6,278 nucleotides of DNA from Candidatus Gallibacteroides avistercoris (GCA_018714665.1 DVNA01000015.1:1-6278); one strand, 5' to 3'. Positions 1 to 5,886 are shown, counted from the stretch's first letter. The notes: generated by a model from the sequence alone, not told the origin. Made by a program: numbers and translations.

Positions 1-1
1 T

Positions 2-718
2 AAATTGGGGACCATTTTACTTCCTACCAGTTTCTGGCGTCTTGGTTTCGCATTCCATACTCCCACTTTTTATGACATGACCTATGATTATGGAGCTGGT
101 GTAGATTTCTACGGGATCGATTATGATACTCAGGGGAACCTTGTATCGGGCAATGCCTCCACTCCGACAGGAAGATACAACTATTCCCTCCAAACCCCAT
201 GGCGTTTTCTGGCAAGTACTGCATTCGTTATCGGGAAAAAAGGAATTATCAGCTTCGATTACGAATATACCGGCTATCAAAAGATGGAGTTGAACGACGA
301 CTATTTCGGGTATCCGGATGAAAACAGCTGGATAAAAGAGGATATGAAAGCAGGGCATACTTTCAAAATTGGCGGAGAATTACGTGTTACTCCCCAACTC
401 AGTGTAAGAGCAGGATACGCCAACCAATTATCCCCTATCAAGGCAAAAGTTTTGGATCACCCGATAGAAATAGCCTCCACAGAGGGCGTTACAACCCAAT
501 ATTATTTGGATAGAGGTACCCAATATTATACTTTGGGATTGGGATATAGATTTGGTCGGTTCTATACAGACGCCGCTTATGTACACCGAAACAACGACAG
601 TTATCTGTACGCTTTCTCCCCGTTGTTCAGCGGCGACACACAAATTATTTTTCCGGAAAGAGCAAACCTGAAAACAAAAACAAACTCTTTCCTATTTACA
701 CTCGGATATAAATTCTAA
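2..718 (+). CDS. FadL/OmpP1-family outer-membrane transport protein, C-terminal part (5' end outside window)
   Basis: The reading frame is open to the left edge, so this is the last 238 residues of a longer gene; family members are usually about 400-550 residues. A TTG at position 5 is an internal codon, not a start. The segment begins with LPTSFWRLGFAFHTPTFYD, typical of the middle of FadL/OmpP1 barrels in Bacteroidota. It continues with alternating polar/aromatic strands (GIISFDYEYTGYQKMEL, LRVTPQLSVRAGYANQ, YYTLGLGYRFGRFYTDAAYVH) and ends in FLFTLGYKF, whose terminal phenylalanine is the usual outer-membrane assembly (BAM) signal. Known family members are 14-stranded barrels that pass hydrophobic compounds such as long-chain fatty acids or aromatics across the outer membrane; the substrate here cannot be told. 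The lost N-terminal half would hold the signal peptide and plug. The gene ends in a strong terminator 23 bp downstream. The family call is fairly sure and the substrate is unknown. Confidence 0.85.
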   Translation, partial: KLGTILLPTSFWRLGFAFHTPTFYDMTYDYGAGVDFYGIDYDTQGNLVSGNASTPTGRYNYSLQTPWRFLASTAFVIGKKGIISFDYEYTGYQKMELNDDYFGYPDENSWIKEDMKAGHTFKIGGELRVTPQLSVRAGYANQLSPIKAKVLDHPIEIASTEGVTTQYYLDRGTQYYTLGLGYRFGRFYTDAAYVHRNNDSYLYAFSPLFSGDTQIIFPERANLKTKTNSFLFTLGYKF

Positions 719-741
719 CAGACAAAAAACATCCAATCCAA

Positions 742-787
742 AATCCGGGAAGAGTCTCATTACAACTATCTTCCCGGATTCTTTTTA
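742..787 (+). terminator. Intrinsic terminator of the FadL/OmpP1-like gene
   Basis: A perfect 12-bp inverted repeat (AATCCGGGAAGA at 742-753 and TCTTCCCGGATT at 769-780) encloses a 15-base loop and is followed by CTTTTTAT. It lies 23 bp after the stop codon, so it isolates the outer-membrane protein gene from the next gene. On the opposite strand there is no comparable T run, so it acts in the + direction. Confidence 0.85.
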
Positions 788-1023
788 TATAATAGTTATT
801 CCCAAACAGTGACAATCGATCCATTCCCAACAAAAAACACATTCTCTTTTTACATCAACATATCATTCTGACAATACAAATTCTACACATCTATCCTATT
901 TTACAGATACACGATTTATTTTCCTTCCATAATTTTCGCAGATGGATATAAATGATTATTTTTACAAGGTGAATGTTATGGATGAAACAAATCGTTTTAT
1001 CTTCGAAAACAAACAAAACAATT
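788..1023 (+). other. AT-rich intergenic region upstream of the PRiA4_ORF3-like gene
   Basis: This 236-base stretch has no convincing coding frame, RNA gene or repeat. It presumably holds the promoter of the gene starting at 1024. No perfect TAnnTTTG box is present. The two nearest matches are TAATTTTC at 930-937 and TATCTTCG at 998-1005, each one base off. The second would give a leader of only about 15 nt before ATG 1024, and neither has a convincing TTTG -33 partner. The in-frame ATG at 973 lies in this stretch and is judged not to be the start. Confidence 0.5.
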
Positions 1024-1581
1024 ATGATTTACAGGTTTTTAATTTTATCAGACGAGGTTGATAATTTTTCAAGGGAAATCACAATCGATTCGGAAGCTAC
1101 ATTTTTAGATTTACAAAATGTCATTCTCGATTCGGTCAATTATACAAAAGACCAAATTACCTCTTTCTTTATTTGCGATGAAGATTGGGAAAAAAAGACG
1201 GAGATCTCCTTGATCGAAATGGATACCAGTTCGGATGTCGATTCTTGGGTTATGGACCGGACCCGACTCAGCGAGCTGTTGGATGAAGAAAAACAACGTT
1301 TGCTTTTTGTCTTTGACAATCTGACAGAAAGAGCCTTTTTTATGGAGCTTCGGGAAATGATTCCGGGTAAGAATTTAGAGAAACCCGTATGTATTAAATC
1401 TGTTGGACAGGCACCCGCGCAAACCATCTCATTTGATGATTTTGAAAAAAACAACACAGGGGCAGACCTGCTGGACGAAAGTTTCTACGGCGACGAAGAA
1501 TTCGACCCGGCAGAATTGGATGAAGAAGGATTCAACGATATGGATATGAGCAACGACGACTCCTTCAACGACCGCTATTAA
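1024..1581 (+). CDS. PRiA4_ORF3-like (IS1096 passenger TnpR-like) protein with acidic tail
   Basis: The product is 185 residues and probably cytoplasmic. The N-terminal two-thirds resembles the plasmid pRiA4b ORF-3-like family (PF07929): an opening strand IYRFLILSDEVDNFSREI, then the helix-rich ATFLDLQNVILDSVNYTKDQITSFFI (26-50), DWEKKTEISL (54-63), and LLFVFDNLTERAFFMEL (93-109) where classical members carry a YDFGDxW-type motif. The FGD part is degenerate here. Residues 137-185 form a strongly acidic, probably disordered tail with 19 Asp/Glu among 49 residues and only two basic residues. ATG 1024 is preferred over ATG 973 because the family fold begins at MIYRF and the 17 extra residues (LWMKQIVLSSKTNKT...) look like translated upstream DNA; the A-rich AACAAAACAATT before 1024 suits Bacteroidota initiation. 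The biochemical function of the family is not established. Despite its historic name nothing here marks it as part of a transposon. It is transcribed alone or with the next gene by read-through of the terminator at 1607. Confidence 0.75.
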   Translation: MIYRFLILSDEVDNFSREITIDSEATFLDLQNVILDSVNYTKDQITSFFICDEDWEKKTEISLIEMDTSSDVDSWVMDRTRLSELLDEEKQRLLFVFDNLTERAFFMELREMIPGKNLEKPVCIKSVGQAPAQTISFDDFEKNNTGADLLDESFYGDEEFDPAELDEEGFNDMDMSNDDSFNDRY

Positions 1582-1606
1582 CCACCCAATCCCGATATTT
1601 TTATAC

Positions 1607-1642
1607 AAAGCTGATATTGTCTCAATGTCAGCTTTATTTATA
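1607..1642 (+). terminator. Intrinsic terminator after the PRiA4_ORF3-like gene
   Basis: A 13-bp stem pairs 1607-1619 (AAAGCTGATATTG) with 1623-1635 (CAATGTCAGCTTT) through one T-G wobble, closed by a three-base TCT loop and followed by the T-rich ATTTATA. It begins 26 bp after the stop codon at 1581. The downstream tail is interrupted by A residues, so termination may be partial, which would let some transcripts continue into the HAD gene 16 bp further on. Confidence 0.7.
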
Positions 1643-1657
1643 AAATTCCCGACAAAT

Positions 1658-2311
1658 ATGAAATACGACAACAAAGCCTTTCTGTTCGATTTAGACGGTG
1701 TAATAATCGATTCCGAACCCTGTTATGACCAATTCTGGAACAATGCCGTTCAGAAATACCGTATCCCGATAGAAAATTTTCCAGCTATTATCAAAGGAAA
1801 TACGTTAAAAGCAATTCTTGAAAAATATTTTTACGATTACCCAGTCGAAATACAACAGCAAATCAAACAAGAATGTTCCGATTTTGAACAAACCATGGAT
1901 TATCCTCCCATACCGGGAGCCTTAACATTTATCGGACAACTGAAAGGGAGCGGATACCCAATAGCATTAGTAACCAGTTCTGACAGCAAAAAGGTAGAAT
2001 CCGTTATTTCCCGTTTAAAATTAGAAAACTTTTTCGATTCCATTGTCACCGCCGACAGAATCTCCGTAGGAAAACCTCATCCGGAATGTTATCTGCTCGC
2101 CGCACAAGATTTAAAAAAAGAGCCCTCTGATTGCATCGTATTTGAAGACTCTTTCGCCGGACTCGAAGCCGCCCGCAGAGCCCACATGAAGATTGTCGCT
2201 CTATCAACGACCAATCCCCCGGAACAATTACAAGGAAAAGCAAATCTTGTGATTCCAAATTTTGATGGCGTACAAATACAAAGTATCGTCTCGCAGGTGT
2301 ATCGGTCCTAA
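1658..2311 (+). CDS. HAD-superfamily hydrolase, beta-phosphoglucomutase / sugar-phosphatase subgroup
   Basis: The 217-residue product has all four HAD motifs. Motif I is FDLDGVIIDSEP with nucleophile Asp11 and acid/base Asp13. Motif II is VTSS (105-108). Motif III is Lys139 in VGKPHPE. Motif IV is VFEDSFAGLEAA with Glu163-Asp164, the Mg ligands. Residues about 19-85 form the helical C1 cap placed between motifs I and II, as in beta-phosphoglucomutase, DOG and other small sugar-phosphate phosphatases; length fits (about 215-220). The cap has IKGNTLKAIL where beta-phosphoglucomutases keep an arginine in a GVSR-type loop, so a phosphatase is more likely than a mutase. The substrate is unknown. 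ATG 1658 (MKYDNKAFLFDLDG) is chosen over the in-frame ATG 1625, because 1625 lies inside the 3' arm of the preceding terminator hairpin and the 11 extra residues precede the first beta strand. No TAnnTTTG box was found between the terminator and the start, so expression may rely on read-through or an atypical promoter. Confidence 0.92.
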   Translation: MKYDNKAFLFDLDGVIIDSEPCYDQFWNNAVQKYRIPIENFPAIIKGNTLKAILEKYFYDYPVEIQQQIKQECSDFEQTMDYPPIPGALTFIGQLKGSGYPIALVTSSDSKKVESVISRLKLENFFDSIVTADRISVGKPHPECYLLAAQDLKKEPSDCIVFEDSFAGLEAARRAHMKIVALSTTNPPEQLQGKANLVIPNFDGVQIQSIVSQVYRS

Positions 2312-2398
2312 ATAACCCCGCTGAACAATTACGACATTTTTCACATATAGAAGCAAATATGCAAAACTTTCTTAACTGATAGAAAAAATATTGAGCAC

Positions 2399-2418
2399 TA
2401 TATGTTATATAACATATA
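2399..2418. promoter_or_regulatory. 20-bp perfect palindrome, candidate operator
   Basis: TATATGTTATATAACATATA is its own reverse complement over the full 20 bases, with no spacer. Its right edge lies 7 bp before the TATATTTG box at 2426-2433, so it covers the -33 position of that promoter. A dimeric regulator bound here would be expected to block the polymerase. It is purely AT-rich apart from one symmetric G/C pair, so it could also be only a DNA-unwinding or bending element. I do not recognise it as the site of a named regulator. Confidence 0.45.
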
Positions 2419-2433
2419 ACGTTCGTATATTTG
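2401..2433 (+). promoter_or_regulatory. Bacteroidota-type promoter of the putative small RNA
   Basis: TATATTTG at 2426-2433 is a perfect match to the Bacteroidota -7 box TAnnTTTG. With a 21-base spacer the -33 position falls on TATG (2401-2404), three of four matches to TTTG, inside the palindrome. The start of transcription is expected at about 2437-2440. No + strand gene follows within 2.7 kb, so the promoter serves the short transcript ending at the terminator at 2476-2507. Confidence 0.65.
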
Positions 2434-2437
2434 CAAT

Positions 2438-2507
2438 GTGTTTTTCATAGTATTAGATTTAAGGTTAACAGAGATTGGTTGTCGTGATGACAACCATTTC
2501 TTTTTTA
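2438..2507 (+). ncRNA. Putative small RNA of about 70 nt between the HAD gene and menA
   Basis: A promoter with a perfect -7 box (2426-2433) and a clear intrinsic terminator (2476-2507) bracket about 70 bases with no ORF. The predicted RNA has a 5' part of about 38 nt that looks unstructured and contains TATTAGATTTAAGGTTAAC (2451-2469). An 8-bp stem with loop GTGAT and a U run follows. It points toward the convergent menA gene but stops 34 bp before menA's stop codon, so it is neither a leader of a downstream gene nor the 3' UTR of the HAD gene. From memory only, closely similar leader sequences recur in Bacteroidales intergenic regions and could belong to a paralogous small-RNA family such as the one called FopS in Bacteroides thetaiotaomicron; I could not check this. 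The transcription unit is well supported and the function is unknown. Confidence 0.6.
2476..2507 (+). terminator. Intrinsic terminator of the putative small RNA
   Basis: A perfect 8-bp stem pairs TGGTTGTC (2476-2483) with GACAACCA (2489-2496) around the five-base loop GTGAT, followed by TTTCTTTTTTAT. On the - strand the stem is followed by AATCTCTG, so it would not terminate menA transcription. Confidence 0.85.
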
Positions 2508-2540
2508 TACGAGTTATATCCTCTCTTTTTACCCAATAAA

Positions 2541-3419
2541 CTATACCCCCGCCCACTTGGCATAGCACAAGCCAATGCAGACTAAAACTGTAAAAATAAA
2601 CAGATTACGAGCTGTCATACCCAAAACAGGATTTAGATCAACTCCTCTCCTTTTAACCAATTTATTCCAGGTTGAGAGGTGAAAGATCACATATATGAGC
2701 GGCACAAAAAAGAGAAAATCTTTTTCCCATACAAAAGAGGTCAATACAATGGCGATTATTCCGTTAAAAAGATAAGTCCACTTGGCCCAATTACGCCCCA
2801 ACAACACGACCGTTGTCCGTTTACCGGATATCTTATCCGCCTCCATATCCCGGTAATTATTGACCAACAACACGTTTACCGACAGTAACCCGATGGCGGC
2901 TCCTCCCGCAATAACAGGAACATTTATTTGCCCGGCCTGAATGAAATAGGTTAAGCCGACGGCTACCAATCCGAAAAAGATAAAAACGGTAACGTCTCCC
3001 AACCCGTGATAAGCCAACGGATAAGGGCCGGCAGAATAGGCCATGGCAAACAACGCAATCAATACCCCGGCAATAATCAACCACCATCCGCCGTAATAGA
3101 TCAACGTACTACCGATGGCACACGCCAGAAACAAGGTAAAAGTTGTTGCTTTCAACATCTTTTGAGGAGAAATATCTCCCGAAGCAACTGCTCGCCGAGG
3201 CCCTACCCGGTCACTCCTGTCCGCTCCTTTCTTATAATCAAAATAATCATTGGCAAAATTGGAGGCAATTTGTGCCAACAGTGCAAATACAACACATACC
3301 GAGACTATTACGGGATGGAACACATCAAAATACCACGCGTATGCCGCCGCCACGACTACCGGACCCACAGAAACCGGCAAAGTTCGGGGACGCGCCGCGT
3401 CAATCCATAGTTTCAACAT
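2541..3419 (-). CDS. menA: 1,4-dihydroxy-2-naphthoate polyprenyltransferase
   Basis: MenA is an integral membrane UbiA-family enzyme that attaches a polyprenyl chain to 1,4-dihydroxy-2-naphthoate, releasing CO2 and pyrophosphate, to give demethylmenaquinone in menaquinone (vitamin K2) synthesis. The 292-residue product has normal length. It has the MenA-type start LWIDAARPRTLPVSVGPV (4-21) and the first Asp-rich motif NFANDYFDYKKGAD (54-67, Asp58 and Asp61 for Mg-pyrophosphate). It then has GDVTVFIFFG (141-150) and the second motif NNYRDMEADKISGKRT (187-202, Asp191 and Asp195). About nine hydrophobic segments fit the UbiA fold (for example 37-53, 92-109, 111-130, 141-160, 167-186, 215-231, 272-288). 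The ATG is 14 bp after the stop of the ATPase gene, with no room for a separate standard promoter, so the two are probably one operon. No terminator was found downstream, so the message may run through the small-RNA locus on the opposite strand. Confidence in function is high. Confidence 0.95.
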   Translation of the reverse strand: MLKLWIDAARPRTLPVSVGPVVVAAAYAWYFDVFHPVIVSVCVVFALLAQIASNFANDYFDYKKGADRSDRVGPRRAVASGDISPQKMLKATTFTLFLACAIGSTLIYYGGWWLIIAGVLIALFAMAYSAGPYPLAYHGLGDVTVFIFFGLVAVGLTYFIQAGQINVPVIAGGAAIGLLSVNVLLVNNYRDMEADKISGKRTTVVLLGRNWAKWTYLFNGIIAIVLTSFVWEKDFLFFVPLIYVIFHLSTWNKLVKRRGVDLNPVLGMTARNLFIFTVLVCIGLCYAKWAGV

Positions 3420-3433
3420 ATAAATTCATGTAA

Positions 3434-5011
3434 TTACGATAACCCGAAACATTTTTGTATCGCCTTACGGATACGACGGGCATCTTCTTTATTTTCTTTT
3501 AAAACAGATATGATAAAGCTCAAATATTTTTCTTTGCTTGCCAAACCGCACAACTGCATCACCCGACTTTGGGGCAACATTCCTTTCTGATTGTAAACAC
3601 GCAAAACAGCTTCATAGTTTTCATCTGCTATATATTGTCTGAATTCCTGACAGATGGCATTATATACACCACAGCAGTCTATATTATCTGTCAGGGTATC
3701 TATATGTTCAGACAACTCTTCTATACTGGACAGACGACGGTCAATCATATACTCCAACTCTCGCCTTATACGATGCCGAGTATGTAATAGGGCCTGCGAT
3801 TCAACATCCTTATTAAACAACAAAAGGACATTCTTTTTTACTGAATCGAAAACAGAAGCCTCATCCTGCAACATTCTGCGAGCAACGGTCTTCACCACAT
3901 CTTCCAGCATCAACAGGTTTTCAACCTCTGCTACATCCGGAACATAGATATTCCGCGTACGCAAATAATCTATCTCCTGCTGTGTACGCCGGTCTCTATC
4001 AACAATGCCCTTTGAATCCAGATGATGGAACAGTTTCATCTCATTAAAAGCTTTGGTTGTCTCTATAACCTTGGTGCAACCTCCCAACGGTTTGACTGTA
4101 TAGTTCGGAAAGATATAAGGATATAATTTAACATCAATACTGGAATAATCCGTACCTTCGATAAACAATACAGGCTTACGACTTCCCAACAATTCCAGGT
4201 ATATTTCCTCGGGCAATAGGTCTGAACCTCCTATCAGTTCATAATCAAAAGAGCGATTTACAATGTCGAACGACTTGACCCATACCCGAATACTGTCATC
4301 GCGAGAAGAAGAAAACTCAATATCATGCGTCATATAAACAAACACACAATCTTGTCGCAGTTGTTCTATCTTATTCCATATCACATTCATAATAGACCGG
4401 TGCAAATAGATTTCCGGGTCTTCGACTAAAATAATGGCTTGTTCAGGAGCATACAAAGCCGATGCTATCAAATAAAAAGCCACCTTTTCTCCCTGGCTCA
4501 TCTCCAACGCATTATACGAACCGGAATGATCGGCGTTCAGAACAAAAAGTTTTTCGCCCTCCCTTTTCAGGCGACTGTGCGGGAACAGCTCTTCCCATAC
4601 TTTCTGGGTTTTATCCAATTTTGTCTTCGAGGGCCGAGCCGACTTGTTCGCAACCAACTTGTTTTTCAACGCTATAAGACTCTCAAACTCCTCATGTTGA
4701 AGCAGGTATAACAATTGTTCAAACTCGGTGATATAGGGAGAAACGCCTATGGATGTATCCATCAATTGTCTGTCGGCCATACGACCTAAATACAATTTCG
4801 ATACACTGCCCGATACCGACGGCTGGTTGAGTTTAATGTTCAACGCACTTTCTGCCGACATACGAAAAGATCGTTCCGGATACGAAAGTTCTATTTCCTG
4901 TCCAAAACGACTTTTCCCGGCCCCGTTGGCTCCTATGACAACAATGCTTTTGGGAGAACTCAATACAATCCCCTCCTTTTTATTCCCTCGTTTGGGCAAC
5001 GTTATTTCCAT
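3434..5011 (-). CDS. ABC-type ATPase fused to TOPRIM/DUF4435-like domain (OLD/PARIS-like)
   Basis: The 525-residue product has an N-terminal ABC-class ATPase. Walker A is GANGAGKS (27-34), the signature is MSQGEK (171-176), a Walker B region is AIILVEDPEIYLH (192-204, Glu197/Asp198/Glu200), and the switch histidine is His229 in YMTHD. The helical insertion between Walker A and signature is short. From about 276 the chain changes to a TOPRIM-like region of the DUF4435 type: VLFIEGTDYSSID (Glu285), then KPLGGCTKVIE (307-317), GIVDRDRR (Asp338, Asp340) and VAEVENLL (Glu362, Glu364). That is the acidic E...DxD...E pattern expected of OLD-family metal-dependent nucleases. Residues about 390-525 are helical and unassigned. 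Relatives are OLD nucleases and the AriA ATPase plus AriB (DUF4435) of the PARIS anti-phage system; here both parts are in one compact polypeptide. ATG 5011 (MEITLPKR) is preferred to the TTG at 5044, which lies inside the promoter box. The architecture is well supported; a defence role is inference. Confidence 0.85.
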   Translation of the reverse strand: MEITLPKRGNKKEGIVLSSPKSIVVIGANGAGKSRFGQEIELSYPERSFRMSAESALNIKLNQPSVSGSVSKLYLGRMADRQLMDTSIGVSPYITEFEQLLYLLQHEEFESLIALKNKLVANKSARPSKTKLDKTQKVWEELFPHSRLKREGEKLFVLNADHSGSYNALEMSQGEKVAFYLIASALYAPEQAIILVEDPEIYLHRSIMNVIWNKIEQLRQDCVFVYMTHDIEFSSSRDDSIRVWVKSFDIVNRSFDYELIGGSDLLPEEIYLELLGSRKPVLFIEGTDYSSIDVKLYPYIFPNYTVKPLGGCTKVIETTKAFNEMKLFHHLDSKGIVDRDRRTQQEIDYLRTRNIYVPDVAEVENLLMLEDVVKTVARRMLQDEASVFDSVKKNVLLLFNKDVESQALLHTRHRIRRELEYMIDRRLSSIEELSEHIDTLTDNIDCCGVYNAICQEFRQYIADENYEAVLRVYNQKGMLPQSRVMQLCGLASKEKYLSFIISVLKENKEDARRIRKAIQKCFGLS

Positions 5012-5041
5012 AATACAACCTGGATGGATATTAGCACTATT

Positions 5042-5076
5042 CAAATGTACATATTTCTGGTTTTATATCCTGCAAA
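5042..5076 (-). promoter_or_regulatory. Promoter of the ATPase-menA operon
   Basis: On the - strand TACATTTG (5049 down to 5042) is a perfect TAnnTTTG -7 box, 30 bp before ATG 5011. A TTTG at 5076-5073 is a possible -33 box, though the 23-base spacer is longer than the usual 19-21. Long A tracts upstream on the - strand (T runs on + at about 5084-5098) could act as an UP element. Transcription would start near 5037, which excludes the TTG at 5044 as start codon. Confidence 0.65.
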
Positions 5077-5222
5077 ATTCTCTGTTTTTTTATTTTTTAT
5101 ATTGCTGAAAAACGCCAGCCTACCTCCTTGCCCACTGATAATTGTTCTTAAAACAGGCCCGTTCTTCTCATTTTTTAGTATAACTCGTCTAAAAGAAGAT
5201 GTTAAATAAAACAGATTTTTCG

Positions 5223-5230
5223 TACCTTTG
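5223..5230 (+). promoter_or_regulatory. Promoter -7 box of ribE and the nitroreductase gene
   Basis: TACCTTTG is a perfect match to the Bacteroidota TAnnTTTG box and ends 39 bp before the ribE start. No clean TTTG lies at the -33 distance; TGTT at 5200-5203 is the nearest. The leader would be about 35 nt, too short for an FMN riboswitch. Confidence 0.65.
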
Positions 5231-5269
5231 AAAACCTAAAAAAGAATACTCACATAAAAACTTATAAAT

Positions 5270-5875
5270 ATGTTTTCTGGAATTGTAGAAGAAGCAGCTA
5301 CTATTGTTGCCCTAAAACCGGATCAAGGGAATTTGCACATCACCATGCAATGTTCTTTCACCAATGAGTTGAAAATAGACCAAAGCATTGCTCATAACGG
5401 CGTATGCTTAACGGTTGTCAGCATAGACGGAGAAACATTTACCACGACAGCTATCAAAGAGACGCTGGAACGGAGCAATCTGGGATTACTAAAAGCGGGA
5501 GACAAAGTAAATCTGGAAAGAAGCATGTTGATGAACGGACGTTTGGATGGACACATCGTACAAGGGCATGTAGATATGACAGCTCGTTGTACAGAACGTA
5601 AAGAAGCAGACGGAAGTTGGTACTATACCTTTGAATATGCCTTTGACAAGGAAAAAGCCAAACAAGGGTACATGACCGTCGAAAAAGGATCGGTTACCGT
5701 AAACGGAGTCAGTCTGACAGTATGTAACTCAAAAGACAATAGTTTTCAGGTGGCCATCATACCTTTTACGTTTGAACATACTAATTTTCATCAAATAGAT
5801 AAAGGTTCTGTCGTCAATCTGGAATTCGACATTATCGGCAAATACATCAGCAAGATGATGAAATATACGCTGTAA
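5270..5875 (+). CDS. ribE: Riboflavin synthase (alpha subunit)
   Basis: This enzyme dismutates two molecules of 6,7-dimethyl-8-ribityllumazine into riboflavin and 5-amino-6-ribitylaminouracil, the last step of riboflavin synthesis, in the cytoplasm as a homotrimer. The 201-residue product has the invariant N terminus MFSGIVEE, which fixes the start. It consists of two related lumazine-binding barrels: residues 1-97 with NGVCLTV (44-50 region), and 98-190 with NGVSLTV (145-151), the internal repeat of the family. Between them lies NLERSM...GRLDGHIVQGHVD (81-102), a hallmark segment. Length matches the family (about 200-215). A perfect -7 box lies 39 bp upstream. The stop codon is 11 bp before the nitroreductase start with no terminator between, so the two are probably co-transcribed. 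The gene is divergent from the ATPase-menA operon. Confidence is very high. Confidence 0.98.
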   Translation: MFSGIVEEAATIVALKPDQGNLHITMQCSFTNELKIDQSIAHNGVCLTVVSIDGETFTTTAIKETLERSNLGLLKAGDKVNLERSMLMNGRLDGHIVQGHVDMTARCTERKEADGSWYYTFEYAFDKEKAKQGYMTVEKGSVTVNGVSLTVCNSKDNSFQVAIIPFTFEHTNFHQIDKGSVVNLEFDIIGKYISKMMKYTL

Positions 5876-5886
5876 TACATTCTGTT

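Noticed and set aside
494..529. 12-bp direct repeat ACCCAATATTAT at 494-505 and 518-529
   Set aside because: It is in frame (24 bp, eight codons apart) within the barrel gene and encodes TQYY twice; alternating beta strands often give such similarity, so no mobile or regulatory meaning is claimed.
973..1023. Upstream in-frame ATG at 973 for the PRiA4_ORF3-like gene
   Set aside because: The 17 added residues do not look like the family, whose conserved fold starts at MIYRF; a near-match promoter box at 998-1005 would also be inside the gene.
1024..1581. Mobile element suggested by the family name (IS1096 passenger / pRiA4b plasmid)
   Set aside because: No transposase, terminal inverted repeats or target duplications surround the gene; the name is historical.
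2399..2418. The palindrome as a terminator for menA on the - strand
   Set aside because: The stem would be almost all A-T with no loop bases, and the nearest T run on that strand is about 10 bases further on, so it would be a poor terminator.
3006..3433. Open frames on the + strand opposite menA
   Set aside because: They are antisense to a clear MenA frame, have no recognisable protein features and lack a promoter box.
5103..5122. Short hairpin GCTG...CAGC in the divergent intergenic region
   Set aside because: Only four base pairs with an eight-base loop; no T run in the proper place on either strand.
5231..5269. Possible FMN riboswitch before ribE
   Set aside because: The leader between the -7 box and the ATG is only about 35 nt and has none of the conserved FMN-aptamer segments, which need well over 100 nt.
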